64,000 nt of DNA from assembly GCF_039851975.1 (NCBI RefSeq), contig NZ_CP156660.1, positions 2,981,035 through 3,045,034 on the forward strand, given 5' to 3'. The notes under the pieces were generated by a model. It ran no database searches and was not told the origin of the DNA. It worked only from the letters and a program-made list of their open reading frames with translations. The translations under genes were made by a program, and so were the position numbers. How positions within the stretch are numbered: the first letter of the stretch is position 1; each line of letters begins with the position of its first letter. Shown piece after piece: positions 52,306-60,340 of the stretch. Origin of the DNA: Desulfoscipio sp. XC116 (GTDB taxonomy: Bacteria > Bacillota > Desulfotomaculia > Desulfotomaculales > Desulfallaceae).

Positions 52306-53228
52306 CCGTTCCCGGTTATCCTGGACTTTGACTGGCCAGACAAATATTTTAACCCGTTATGCAAAGCCCTGGGCCTAAAACCAAAATTGTTTTCCACCGC
52401 GTTCAAATCAGTAGTATTATCCACATCCATTTGTTTAAGCTCAACCGGAGAAACGGGCGGGTCCCGCAAAATACTGCCCATCAGCGGTACCACCAGGCGC
52501 ATCAGCGGCATCGGCACATATAGTTTATAGCGCTTTTCCCCCAAGCATTCCAATAAACGGTCCAGCATTTGCACATAGCTTAAATGCTCGGGACCGCCTA
52601 TTTCTATAACCCGGCCCACCATACCGGAATTTTCACATACCCGCGCCAGGCAGCGCACCACATCTTCCGCCGCAATAGGTTGAAATAAAGTGTTTCCCCG
52701 GCCTGGAACAGGTACAAACGGTCTGGGAAACATTTGCAGCGACTGAATCATGCGATTAAAAAAATTAAATCCTGATCCGTAAATCACCGACGGGCGTAAT
52801 ATAGTCCACTCCAGACCGCTCTGTCTGACGGCCTCCTCGCCCCGCCATTTGGAATATATATACTCATACCGGGAATTGTCACAAACACCCAGGGCGCTCA
52901 TATGAATAAAATGCTTTACTCCGGCCTGGCCGGCGGCAATTACTAGATTTAGAGTGCCTTCTACATTGATATGTTCAAAAGTTTGATCACCGTGTTCTCT
53001 GATAACAGCCACCAAATGAATAACCTTGTCCGCACCATGGCAAGCTTTTTTTACCGCCTCCGGGTCGTTAATCTCTCCCCGAACTAATTCAATACCAGAG
53101 GGTAAAACCTCACCGGCCTTTTGAGGCGTTCGGACCAGGCAGCGCACGGCACAGCCTTTTTCCACCAAAGTACGCACCAAATATCTTCCCACCAGGCCCG
53201 TACCACCGGTTACAAGTATCACAGGCAT
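52302..53228 (-). CDS. NAD(P)-dependent epimerase-like, atypical SDR (NDUFA9-type)
   Basis: The 308-residue protein has an N-terminal dinucleotide fold with T7-GGTGLVG, the NAD(P)-binding continuation CLVRTPQKA, and ILRPSVIYGSG. The catalytic Tyr-x3-Lys of classical enzymes appears as YSKW and is out of register, as in atypical SDRs related to the complex I assembly subunit NDUFA9. Substrate unknown. Cytoplasmic. It converges on the frameshifted small gene. Confidence 0.85.
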   Translation of the reverse strand: MPVILVTGGTGLVGRYLVRTLVEKGCAVRCLVRTPQKAGEVLPSGIELVRGEINDPEAVKKACHGADKVIHLVAVIREHGDQTFEHINVEGTLNLVIAAGQAGVKHFIHMSALGVCDNSRYEYIYSKWRGEEAVRQSGLEWTILRPSVIYGSGFNFFNRMIQSLQMFPRPFVPVPGRGNTLFQPIAAEDVVRCLARVCENSGMVGRVIEIGGPEHLSYVQMLDRLLECLGEKRYKLYVPMPLMRLVVPLMGSILRDPPVSPVELKQMDVDNTTDLNAVENNFGFRPRALHNGLKYLSGQSKSRITGNG

Positions 53229-53352
53229 CCCTTCCTTTCCCGCTTAAATCCACCCGGGCCATCCAAGTCCGCCGATGCCCGGTTTATAATACCGGCATAG
53301 TCATATATTTGTTATCAGGGGGTTAAATTCCTTTAAATAACCCTAAATTAAC

Positions 53353-53943
53353 TCATGATAAAAACCGGTATATCAAAAGCGGTGTAATAAAGGTTTCCAC
53401 AGCAGCCGCCAAAACCAGCAAAGGCCAGATGACCACCAAATAAGTTTTTAACACGCGATTCACTACGCGCTCTCCTTGGCCGCGCAGGCGGCGGTAGTAA
53501 AAGCTGGCCCCCGCGGCAAGAAAAAGTGCTCCCAGTTCCGGTATCCCGTGGGGCAAAAGTCCGAACAGCCAAATTTGAAAGCTGTAATGTTGAAATAAAA
53601 CCGCCTGCGTTTTGACGGTAAACCCACCGATAGCACCGTTTAGCAACAAAATAAACACCGGCCAAACATTATAGGTAATTATCCCCAGCACCAGCACAGT
53701 AAAACTCACCATACTGTTCCTGGCTAAAATGAAAAGAAACAGATTTTCCGGCAAACCTTCGCCAAAAGGATTGGCCAATATAATATCCCGCACTGTGCTG
53801 TAATACTCCATAGCTCTGTCGGAAACCAGTACGGCGGCAATATAGCCAATATAAACCGCTACCGCAAATATAGCCAAGCAAATCAAGCTTTCTCGCTGGT
53901 AATACCTTACCTGCCGCCATTCTTCGGTAAACAAGTTTAACAA
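53353..53943 (-). CDS. Stage II sporulation protein M family membrane protein
   Basis: The 196-residue protein has five hydrophobic segments and the SpoIIM signature PHGIPELGALFLAAGASF near residue 130. SpoIIM helps localise peptidoglycan hydrolases for engulfment of the forespore; many non-sporulating bacteria carry relatives of other function. Its presence fits a spore former but is not proof. It appears monocistronic. Confidence 0.85.
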   Translation of the reverse strand: MLNLFTEEWRQVRYYQRESLICLAIFAVAVYIGYIAAVLVSDRAMEYYSTVRDIILANPFGEGLPENLFLFILARNSMVSFTVLVLGIITYNVWPVFILLLNGAIGGFTVKTQAVLFQHYSFQIWLFGLLPHGIPELGALFLAAGASFYYRRLRGQGERVVNRVLKTYLVVIWPLLVLAAAVETFITPLLIYRFLS

Positions 53944-54018
53944 GTATCATCACCTCTTTACGATCATAAACTATCCTGAAAAAGCTCAGGGTTCTTTTTT
54001 TCCGCTATGCTTTTAACT

Positions 54019-54125
54019 GTCATTGCGAGCGTAAGCAAAGCAATCCCAAACTCCGAAGCGGGTCCACCAAAGAAATGCGGGCTGCAAAGCGGAGATTGCC
54101 ACGTCGCTTCGCTCCTCGCAATGAC
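54019..54125. repeat. Large palindromic repeat of the CATTGCGAGC type
   Basis: GTCATTGCGAGCG at the left pairs with CGCTCCTCGCAATGAC at the right, with further pairing inward (GCAATC near 54040, GATTGC near 54095). It is about 107 bp long with a GC-rich interior. Similar palindromes with these ends are widespread in bacterial genomes. The short basic frame read through it is an artefact of the repeat. Confidence 0.85.
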
Positions 54126-54178
54126 AAACTAACTATATTTTCATCCTTTTGCCGGTGCCGCACAAGCGGCATTGACGT

Positions 54179-54565
54179 CTATTTAGTTTTACAGCTTTTT
54201 CGCTTGCTGTTACTATTTTTTTTCCTTGCCGGCTCAAAACTATTATATAACTCAAACAATTCCGGTTGGTAGCTGTGTTGTCTATAAACTTCTCCGTAAG
54301 GACAACCCGGCGGACGTTTAGCTAAATCCAACATCTTATAATAGTCAAGACCGGACAAACGGCTTACATAATGAAGCAAACAGAATCCCGGCCGCAAATC
54401 ATCCCCTTGAAAAAATCTGAACTGCATGGCCTTTTGTCTGCCGCGGGTATCATAATAAGCAGTAATAAGCTGCATCGCCGGGATAGATTTGAAATCATCG
54501 GCCACCGGCAGTTCATCAATATAGACCATCCAAAAACCACTACCAAGATACCAAATATCGTTCAC
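54179..54565 (-). CDS. Hypothetical protein
   Basis: I do not recognise this 128-residue protein. It has strand-rich sequence at the start (IWYLGSGFWMVYIDELPVADDFKS), a central CPYGEVYRQHSYQPELFELY, and a strongly basic tail (KKNSNSKRKSCK). No signal peptide. The GTG at 54565 is favoured over the GTG at 54574 because AGAGGTGA lies before it at better spacing. It stands alone between a palindromic repeat and the divergent trkA gene. Confidence 0.6.
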   Translation of the reverse strand: MNDIWYLGSGFWMVYIDELPVADDFKSIPAMQLITAYYDTRGRQKAMQFRFFQGDDLRPGFCLLHYVSRLSGLDYYKMLDLAKRPPGCPYGEVYRQHSYQPELFELYNSFEPARKKNSNSKRKSCKTK

Positions 54566-54762
54566 TTTTGTCACCTCTGCATAATACTATAACATACAAT
54601 TTTTGCCTCTTAAAGCACTTGAAGCAACTTCTCAATTCGGGAAGAGATTAAAATTTAACTACTGTCATACCGGCTAGAAAAATACATTGCTAAATATCAA
54701 TCTTTAACTTATACTAATTAATTATTGAATAAAAAACACCTGCAGGATTGAAGGTGCTTATA

Positions 54763-56118
54763 TTGAAAACCACTATCATAGGAGCGGGCAAAGTAGGTAA
54801 AGAAATTGCCGCCAGACTATTGATAGAAGGTCACGACTTAGTCATTATTGATAAAAATGAGTCGAAACTACAAAAAATTGAGGAAGATTTTGATTGCCAC
54901 TGCATCAAAGGCAGCGGTTCCACAGCCAAAACCCTCAGCGCTCCCGTTGTTGCGGAAAGTGAGCTGCTCATTGCAGTAACCAACAGTGACGAAGTTAACA
55001 TGATTGCCTGCATGACAGCCAAGCGGATTGGTATACCGCGCGCCGTAGCCCGTATCAGGGACCCTGACTATTCAAAAAATTTAATTATAAGCAAAGAAGA
55101 CCTGGGTATCGACCTGATTATTAATCCGGACTATTCGGCGGCAATGGAAATCAATCGTTTTCTCACCCTGGCCCTGCCGGTGCATATGGAACCCTTTGCC
55201 AGAGGCCGGGTGCAGTTGGCGGATATATCTGTCCATGAAAGCATGACAGTATTCGCCAACAAAAAACTAATGGACATGGAAATTCCCCGGTCACTGCTAA
55301 TTGTAGCCATATCTCGCAATGGAGACATGATTATCCCCGGCGGACGGGATATTGTTTTACCCGGCGATACAATTTACCTGCTGGGACATTCGGATATAAT
55401 CAACAAGATTTGCGCCAAGGTTAAAAAGAAACGGCAAAAAGTACAAACCGTAATGATACTGGGCGGTGGACGTACCGGCTTTTATCTGGCGGAAAGGCTT
55501 TGCGCCCAGGGCATGAAAGTCAAAGTCATTGAACAAAACAACGAACGGTGCCGTGAGCTGGCTGAAAAACTACCCGAGGCCTTAATTTTATGTGCTGACG
55601 GTTCAGACTTGGATTTACTGCGCCGGGAAGGTATCAAAGATACAGACGGCTTTGTCACCGTTACCGGTCTTGATGAAGAAAACTTATTGCTGGCTCTTTT
55701 AGCCAAGCAAATGGGCGCCAAAAGAGTCATAGCCAAGATCAGCCGCCCGGGATACGCGCCTCTGGTTGAACAATTGGGGGTGGACTGCGCTATCAGCCCG
55801 CGCCTGATCACAGCCGGAGAGATATTGCGTTTCATCAGAGGCGGCCGCTTACTGTCTCTTTTCCTGCTGCTTAATGAAAAAGCCGAGGTCATTGAACTTT
55901 TCGTGCAGCCCGGCAGCAAAATTGCGGGCCGCGCCTTACACAGATCCGGCCTGCCGACCGGGACCATTATTGGAACTATTATGCGAGGCAACAAGGTAAT
56001 TATTCCTCAGGGTAATGATGTTATTAAGGAAAATGACCGTTTAGTTGTATTTGCCCTGGGGCATAACGTACACATTATTGAATCAATGTGCGGTCTTGGA
56101 GGAGTTCAGCTTGAATAA
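54763..56118 (+). CDS. trkA: Trk potassium uptake regulatory protein TrkA
   Basis: The 451-residue cytoplasmic protein has two consecutive RCK units, each with a Rossmann NAD-binding domain (TTIIGAGKVG at the N-terminus; VMILGGGRTGFYLAERL at about 230) and a TrkA-C ligand domain. It gates the TrkH channel in response to nucleotides. The TTG at 54763 is preferred: AAGGTG lies six bases upstream and the protein then starts MKTTIIGAGKVG as in the family; an upstream TTG (54748) has no such site. Confidence 0.94.
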   Translation: MKTTIIGAGKVGKEIAARLLIEGHDLVIIDKNESKLQKIEEDFDCHCIKGSGSTAKTLSAPVVAESELLIAVTNSDEVNMIACMTAKRIGIPRAVARIRDPDYSKNLIISKEDLGIDLIINPDYSAAMEINRFLTLALPVHMEPFARGRVQLADISVHESMTVFANKKLMDMEIPRSLLIVAISRNGDMIIPGGRDIVLPGDTIYLLGHSDIINKICAKVKKKRQKVQTVMILGGGRTGFYLAERLCAQGMKVKVIEQNNERCRELAEKLPEALILCADGSDLDLLRREGIKDTDGFVTVTGLDEENLLLALLAKQMGAKRVIAKISRPGYAPLVEQLGVDCAISPRLITAGEILRFIRGGRLLSLFLLLNEKAEVIELFVQPGSKIAGRALHRSGLPTGTIIGTIMRGNKVIIPQGNDVIKENDRLVVFALGHNVHIIESMCGLGGVQLE

Positions 56119-57553
56119 GCCACTAATTTTGCGTACACTGGGCTTGGTTCTACTCTGTGAAGCCGGGGCTATGCTGCCTTCACTGGGAATTTCCTTGTAT
56201 TTACAAGAAGATGCTTATATCGCCTTTAGTATATCTATTTTCGTACTGGCGCTGATTGGACTGACCCTTTCCCGCACCCAATTATACGCAAACGATGTCG
56301 GGTACCGGGAAGGGTTTATTATTGCCACCGCCAGCTGGCTGCTGCTGGCATTGTTTGGTTCGCTGCCCTTCATGATTAGCGGGGCTATCCCCGGATTCAT
56401 AAACGCTTTTTTTGAAACCATGTCCGGTTTTACCACTACCGGAGCTTCTATACTTATAAACGTAGAAACCCTTCCCAGGAGTATTCTTTTTTGGCGCAGC
56501 ATTACCCACTGGCTGGGCGGTATGGGTATTATCGTTTTAACTCTGGCGCTGATCCCATCACTGAAAATAGCCGGTATGAAACTGTTTCGTGCCGAAGTAC
56601 CCGGTCCGGCCAAAAGTAAGGTACTACCCCGGGTAGCTCAAACCTCCAGGGAATTATATAAACTATATATCATTATCACCCTAGCAGAAATTGCCGCCCT
56701 TAAAATAGCCGGGCTGGGTTGGTTCGATTCCATTATTCATACCTTTGGCACCGTGGCTACCGGCGGTTTCTCCAATTATAACAGCAGTGTAAGCGCGTTT
56801 AATAACCCGGCGGTAGAATATATCATTATATTTTTTATGCTCATCTGCGGTATAAACTTTGCGCTTCACTTTCATGCCATGCAGGGCAATTTCCGCCCCC
56901 TGTGGAAAGACCCTGAAACAAGGTTGTACCTGGCTGTGGCTGTATCCGCCTGGCTATTGATCGGCTTTAACTTAATGGCGGCCATGGATTATCAAGCCGG
57001 AACAGCCTTGCGCCAATCGGCTTTTCAGACGGTATCCATTTTAACCACCACGGGCTTCGCCACCACCGACTATAACCTATGGCCCACCTTCAGTCAGGGT
57101 GTACTTTTCCTGCTAATGTTTATCGGCGGCTGCGCCGGCTCCACCGCAGGCGGCATAAAGAGCGTGCGTTACTTAATCCTGATTAAAAGCGCTTCCCGCC
57201 AGGTTGCCAAGCTTATTCATCCCAAAGCGGTTATCCCGGTTCGTGTCGGCCACGACGTTGTGTCCGACGAGCTGGTGGAAAGTGTGCAATCCTTTTTCTT
57301 TATTTATTTTGGACTAATGCTGGTTTGCATACTAATGATCACTGCTATGGGCATTGACCTGTTTAATGCCATATCAGCCGTGGCCGCCACCCTTGGCAAT
57401 ATCGGACCCGGCTTTGGCACAGTGGGCCCGGCCTCCAATTTTTCAACCATTCCGGCAGCGGGAAAACTGCTGCTGGCCATCTGCATGCTGGTGGGCCGCC
57501 TGGAAATCTACACCGTACTGGTCTTCTTCAGCGCCCGGCTATGGCGTTCATAA
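56111..57553 (+). CDS. trkH: Trk potassium uptake channel TrkH
   Basis: The 480-residue membrane protein has the four M1-P-M2 repeats of K+ translocation subunits, with selectivity loops visible as FTTTGAS, TVATGGFS, ILTTTGFAT and ATLGNIGPG, and the gate region GGCAGSTAGGIKSVR. It forms the channel regulated by TrkA. The start is TTG at 56111, with GGAGG eight bases before it, and it overlaps the trkA stop in TTGAATAA. A GC-rich hairpin (GGGGGG..CCCCCC, 57559-57581) follows the stop. Confidence 0.94.
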   Translation: MNKPLILRTLGLVLLCEAGAMLPSLGISLYLQEDAYIAFSISIFVLALIGLTLSRTQLYANDVGYREGFIIATASWLLLALFGSLPFMISGAIPGFINAFFETMSGFTTTGASILINVETLPRSILFWRSITHWLGGMGIIVLTLALIPSLKIAGMKLFRAEVPGPAKSKVLPRVAQTSRELYKLYIIITLAEIAALKIAGLGWFDSIIHTFGTVATGGFSNYNSSVSAFNNPAVEYIIIFFMLICGINFALHFHAMQGNFRPLWKDPETRLYLAVAVSAWLLIGFNLMAAMDYQAGTALRQSAFQTVSILTTTGFATTDYNLWPTFSQGVLFLLMFIGGCAGSTAGGIKSVRYLILIKSASRQVAKLIHPKAVIPVRVGHDVVSDELVESVQSFFFIYFGLMLVCILMITAMGIDLFNAISAVAATLGNIGPGFGTVGPASNFSTIPAAGKLLLAICMLVGRLEIYTVLVFFSARLWRS

Positions 57554-57773
57554 GTACAGGGGGGCAGTAATTTCACCCCCCGACTTCCGTCTCACCGGTT
57601 GTATATCAAAGGCAGCGGTTTAGATAACCATACCTGTTTTAACTCCAACCACTTACTTTATAATATAGCACATCAATATAATAATGCGGCTATTAGACTG
57701 AATTTTATTAATTTTCTGTAATTTATATACTATTATAATCTCAGGATAAAAATAAACTTGGGAGGTGCGGTTA

Positions 57774-59018
57774 ATGTCTCAACTAACCAGTTCCAGGGCC
57801 TGGACGATCACCTTCGCCGGAGCGGGAATCAACCTGGCTCTGGGCGTTCTTTACTCCTGGAGCGTGTTTGGCGCGGCACTTATTGATCAGTACGGTTGGA
57901 CCAAAACGGAATCATCTATTCCTTACACCCTGGCCTGTGTCATTTTTGCTATTTGCATGGTTCCCGCGGGACGCTGGCTTGACAAATCAGGTCCGCGGGT
58001 AGTGGCCACGGTGGCTGCCTTCCTCTGCGGCGCCGGTATGCTGGTAGCCGGTATGGCGCAATCGGTAAGTCTTGTTGCGGTAGGCTTTGGCCTGCTGGTC
58101 GGAGCCGCCATGGGGTTTGGCTATGCCGCCCCCACCCCGGCGGCTGTCAAGTGGTTTCAGCCCCATAAAAAAGGTCAAATTGCCGGTTTGGTGGTGGCCG
58201 GTTTCGGCCTGGCATCAGTGTATATCGCGCCCATGACGAACTACTTTTTAGCTACGTTTGGCGTTTCTAAAACATTTTTCATTGAAGCGGCAATATTCTT
58301 TACCGTTATTGTTATACTGGCTCAGTTCCTGGCCTTTCCACCCGCACAAAACTTTGTACCTTTCGGAGGCCCGCCGCCTGCCAGTACAGCCAAAGCGTCC
58401 GCCGGCTACACCAAGAAAAACTATACACCCGGTGAAATGGTTAAAACTTCCCAATTTTATCAACTCTGGCTGATGTTTTGCTTTGCAGCTTCCGCAGGAC
58501 TGCTGATCATTGGACATCTGGCTAAAATATCCCAAATTCAAGGCGGTATTAACTGGGGATTTGCACTGGTGGCTGTACTGGCCATAGCCAACGCCGGCGG
58601 CAGGATCTTAGCCGGATTTATATCCGACCGTCTGGGCCGGACCAATACCATGCTGCTGGTGTTCAGTATTCAAGCTATTAACATGTTTGCGTTCTCATAT
58701 TATAGCTCAGCGCAGCTGCTGCTGCTGGGATCAGTTTTAACCGGTCTGGCTTACGGTTCATTGCTTACCCTGTTCCCATCGGCCACCTATGATTTCTTTG
58801 GCATGAAAAACGCGGGCATCAACTACGGCCTGGTATTCACCGCCTGGGGCGCGGCAGCACTGGTAGGCCCGATTATCGCCGGACAGGTGGCCGATGCCAC
58901 CGGTGGATACGGCACCAGCTATATCATCTCCGGCGTACTGCTTCTGATCGCCGCGTTAGTCACATTCTTTACCAAGGCGCCTCAACCCGTAGTTCATCAA
59001 AAAGCATTGGAAACTTAG
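57774..59018 (+). CDS. MFS transporter, oxalate/formate antiporter (OxlT)-like
   Basis: The 414-residue protein has twelve transmembrane segments and the OxlT-type start (FAGAGINLALGVLYSWSVFGAAL) and MFS loop motif (GRWLDKSGPR). Members exchange oxalate/formate or carry monocarboxylates. In an anaerobe this could import or export organic acids; the actual substrate is not determinable. GGAGGTG precedes the ATG at 57774. It is monocistronic, with a palindromic repeat downstream that may act as terminator. Confidence 0.88.
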   Translation: MSQLTSSRAWTITFAGAGINLALGVLYSWSVFGAALIDQYGWTKTESSIPYTLACVIFAICMVPAGRWLDKSGPRVVATVAAFLCGAGMLVAGMAQSVSLVAVGFGLLVGAAMGFGYAAPTPAAVKWFQPHKKGQIAGLVVAGFGLASVYIAPMTNYFLATFGVSKTFFIEAAIFFTVIVILAQFLAFPPAQNFVPFGGPPPASTAKASAGYTKKNYTPGEMVKTSQFYQLWLMFCFAASAGLLIIGHLAKISQIQGGINWGFALVAVLAIANAGGRILAGFISDRLGRTNTMLLVFSIQAINMFAFSYYSSAQLLLLGSVLTGLAYGSLLTLFPSATYDFFGMKNAGINYGLVFTAWGAAALVGPIIAGQVADATGGYGTSYIISGVLLLIAALVTFFTKAPQPVVHQKALET

Positions 59019-59107
59019 AATGTAATTTTATATTCGTAACGCAGCAGCTTTTTATAAAGCTATCGGGCTATTATCAAAATAATTCGCTGAATTTAATTTT
59101 ATAAAGG

Positions 59108-59160
59108 AAAGGGAGCGTCGCTCACTGCTCTAGGAAAGTAGTTTCGCGACACTCCCTTTT
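59108..59160. repeat. Palindromic repeat family B, copy 3
   Basis: AAAGGGAGCGTCGC pairs with GCGACACTCCCTTT; a T-run follows on the + strand. It is the same family as 39211-39254 and 50998-51048, and probably terminates the MFS transcript. Confidence 0.8.
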
Positions 59161-59249
59161 TACTGAAATATAAGCGCGCATCCTTCCGGCAGCGTACTTA
59201 GCAGCACTCTGTTCTGAAAAAACTCAAGAGCGCTTTTAGAACCAGGCAT

Positions 59250-59630
59250 TTAAAAAATATTTTTTAAGTTAACCTTTTCCTTTTCCGGAATATGCTCCAA
59301 CATTTGCTTAAGTACCGCCAATTCACCTGAAGCCATGGCGCGATTCCGCACCTTTATATACTGTTTTATACGGGCCAGGGCCATATCAATATTATCAATT
59401 TCCTGATGATCAATAACCATGGCCCACCACCCTTTATGCTTATGCCATAATATTTCCACTCTTTCGATTCCGGCACCGGCATCCTCCCAGTTATCGCCGG
59501 CTATAGCCGTTTCCAGCCCGTCAAACCCGGCTACCAAGTCATCTGTAGTACTATCCAGCTTATCCAGTGTAATAAGGCTGACTGACAGCGCCAGCAGCAG
59601 CACAATCACCACCGCTACATAAATCCTCAT
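59250..59630 (-). CDS. DUF4363-family protein
   Basis: The 126-residue protein has one N-terminal hydrophobic segment (VAVVIVLLLALSVSLITL) and a helical outer domain with the family pattern LDSTTDDLVAGFDGLETAI and WHKHKGWWAMVIDHQEIDNID. It is probably anchored in the membrane and faces outside. Its start overlaps the DUF421 stop by four bases; this pair is a common arrangement in spore-forming Firmicutes. Molecular role unknown. Confidence 0.85.
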   Translation of the reverse strand: MRIYVAVVIVLLLALSVSLITLDKLDSTTDDLVAGFDGLETAIAGDNWEDAGAGIERVEILWHKHKGWWAMVIDHQEIDNIDMALARIKQYIKVRNRAMASGELAVLKQMLEHIPEKEKVNLKNIF

Positions 59631-60319
59631 GCCCGGCCACCATCCAACTCAGCTTTCAACTGATAAAACAGTTTTCCCGCCGTATCCAAACTGGCAAAAA
59701 AAACTTTTTTAAAATCATTAATACCAAATTTGCGCAGTTCCGTTATCAGCCATTCTCTGGTCAGATTAACCTTGCGCAGATTCTGCTCGTTTAACTGGCC
59801 GTCAATAATCAGCGTCAAAGGCATGCCTTCATACAAGGTTTTAATTTGTAAATCTTCGGGCTGAAGAGCCCGCTTTTGCGACTTGGGTATTACGCTGAGC
59901 TGGCCGTTGGTTTCTAAAATCGCAAATTCCACATCAGCCAGGTTAGGGTAGCTTTTAGCCCGCAACTGTTCCAGCAAGTCATTAACATTATAGCGCAAAT
60001 ACCTTAGTTCCGCTTCAACCAGCTTGCCATTGGCCACTACTACGCTGGGCTTGCCGCAAATAACTCCCCGTGCCTTCAAACTCTTCATGGAAACATACGA
60101 CAGGGTCACCTGGGCCGTCATTAATATAATAATGGGAATAATACCGCTAAGCAGCGGTATACCGGTATTCTGCATAGGTATGGCAGCCAGATCGGCAATC
60201 ATCAATGCTACTACCAGCTCAAATGGCTGCAGCTGCCCAATTTCCCGTTTGCCCATGATACGCATAACGGTAACCACGGCAATATATAGAATTAGTGTTC
60301 TAATAATGATCAGCAGCAT
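59627..60319 (-). CDS. DUF421 / YetF-like membrane protein
   Basis: The 230-residue protein has three N-terminal transmembrane segments and a cytoplasmic C-terminal part with the family motifs VVTVMRIMGKREIGQLQPFEL (in the membrane region) and GKPSVVVANGKLVEAELRYLRY. It is related to Bacillus YetF and paralogues, some of which are linked to spore germination complexes. It is translationally coupled to the DUF4363 gene. Confidence 0.88.
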   Translation of the reverse strand: MLLIIIRTLILYIAVVTVMRIMGKREIGQLQPFELVVALMIADLAAIPMQNTGIPLLSGIIPIIILMTAQVTLSYVSMKSLKARGVICGKPSVVVANGKLVEAELRYLRYNVNDLLEQLRAKSYPNLADVEFAILETNGQLSVIPKSQKRALQPEDLQIKTLYEGMPLTLIIDGQLNEQNLRKVNLTREWLITELRKFGINDFKKVFFASLDTAGKLFYQLKAELDGGRA

Positions 60320-60340
60320 ATAATCACCTATCCTGAGCAG

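Noticed and set aside
54075-54272. Basic protein starting in the CATTGCGAGC palindrome
   Set aside because: The frame is created by the repeat and runs antisense into another gene. No ribosome site.
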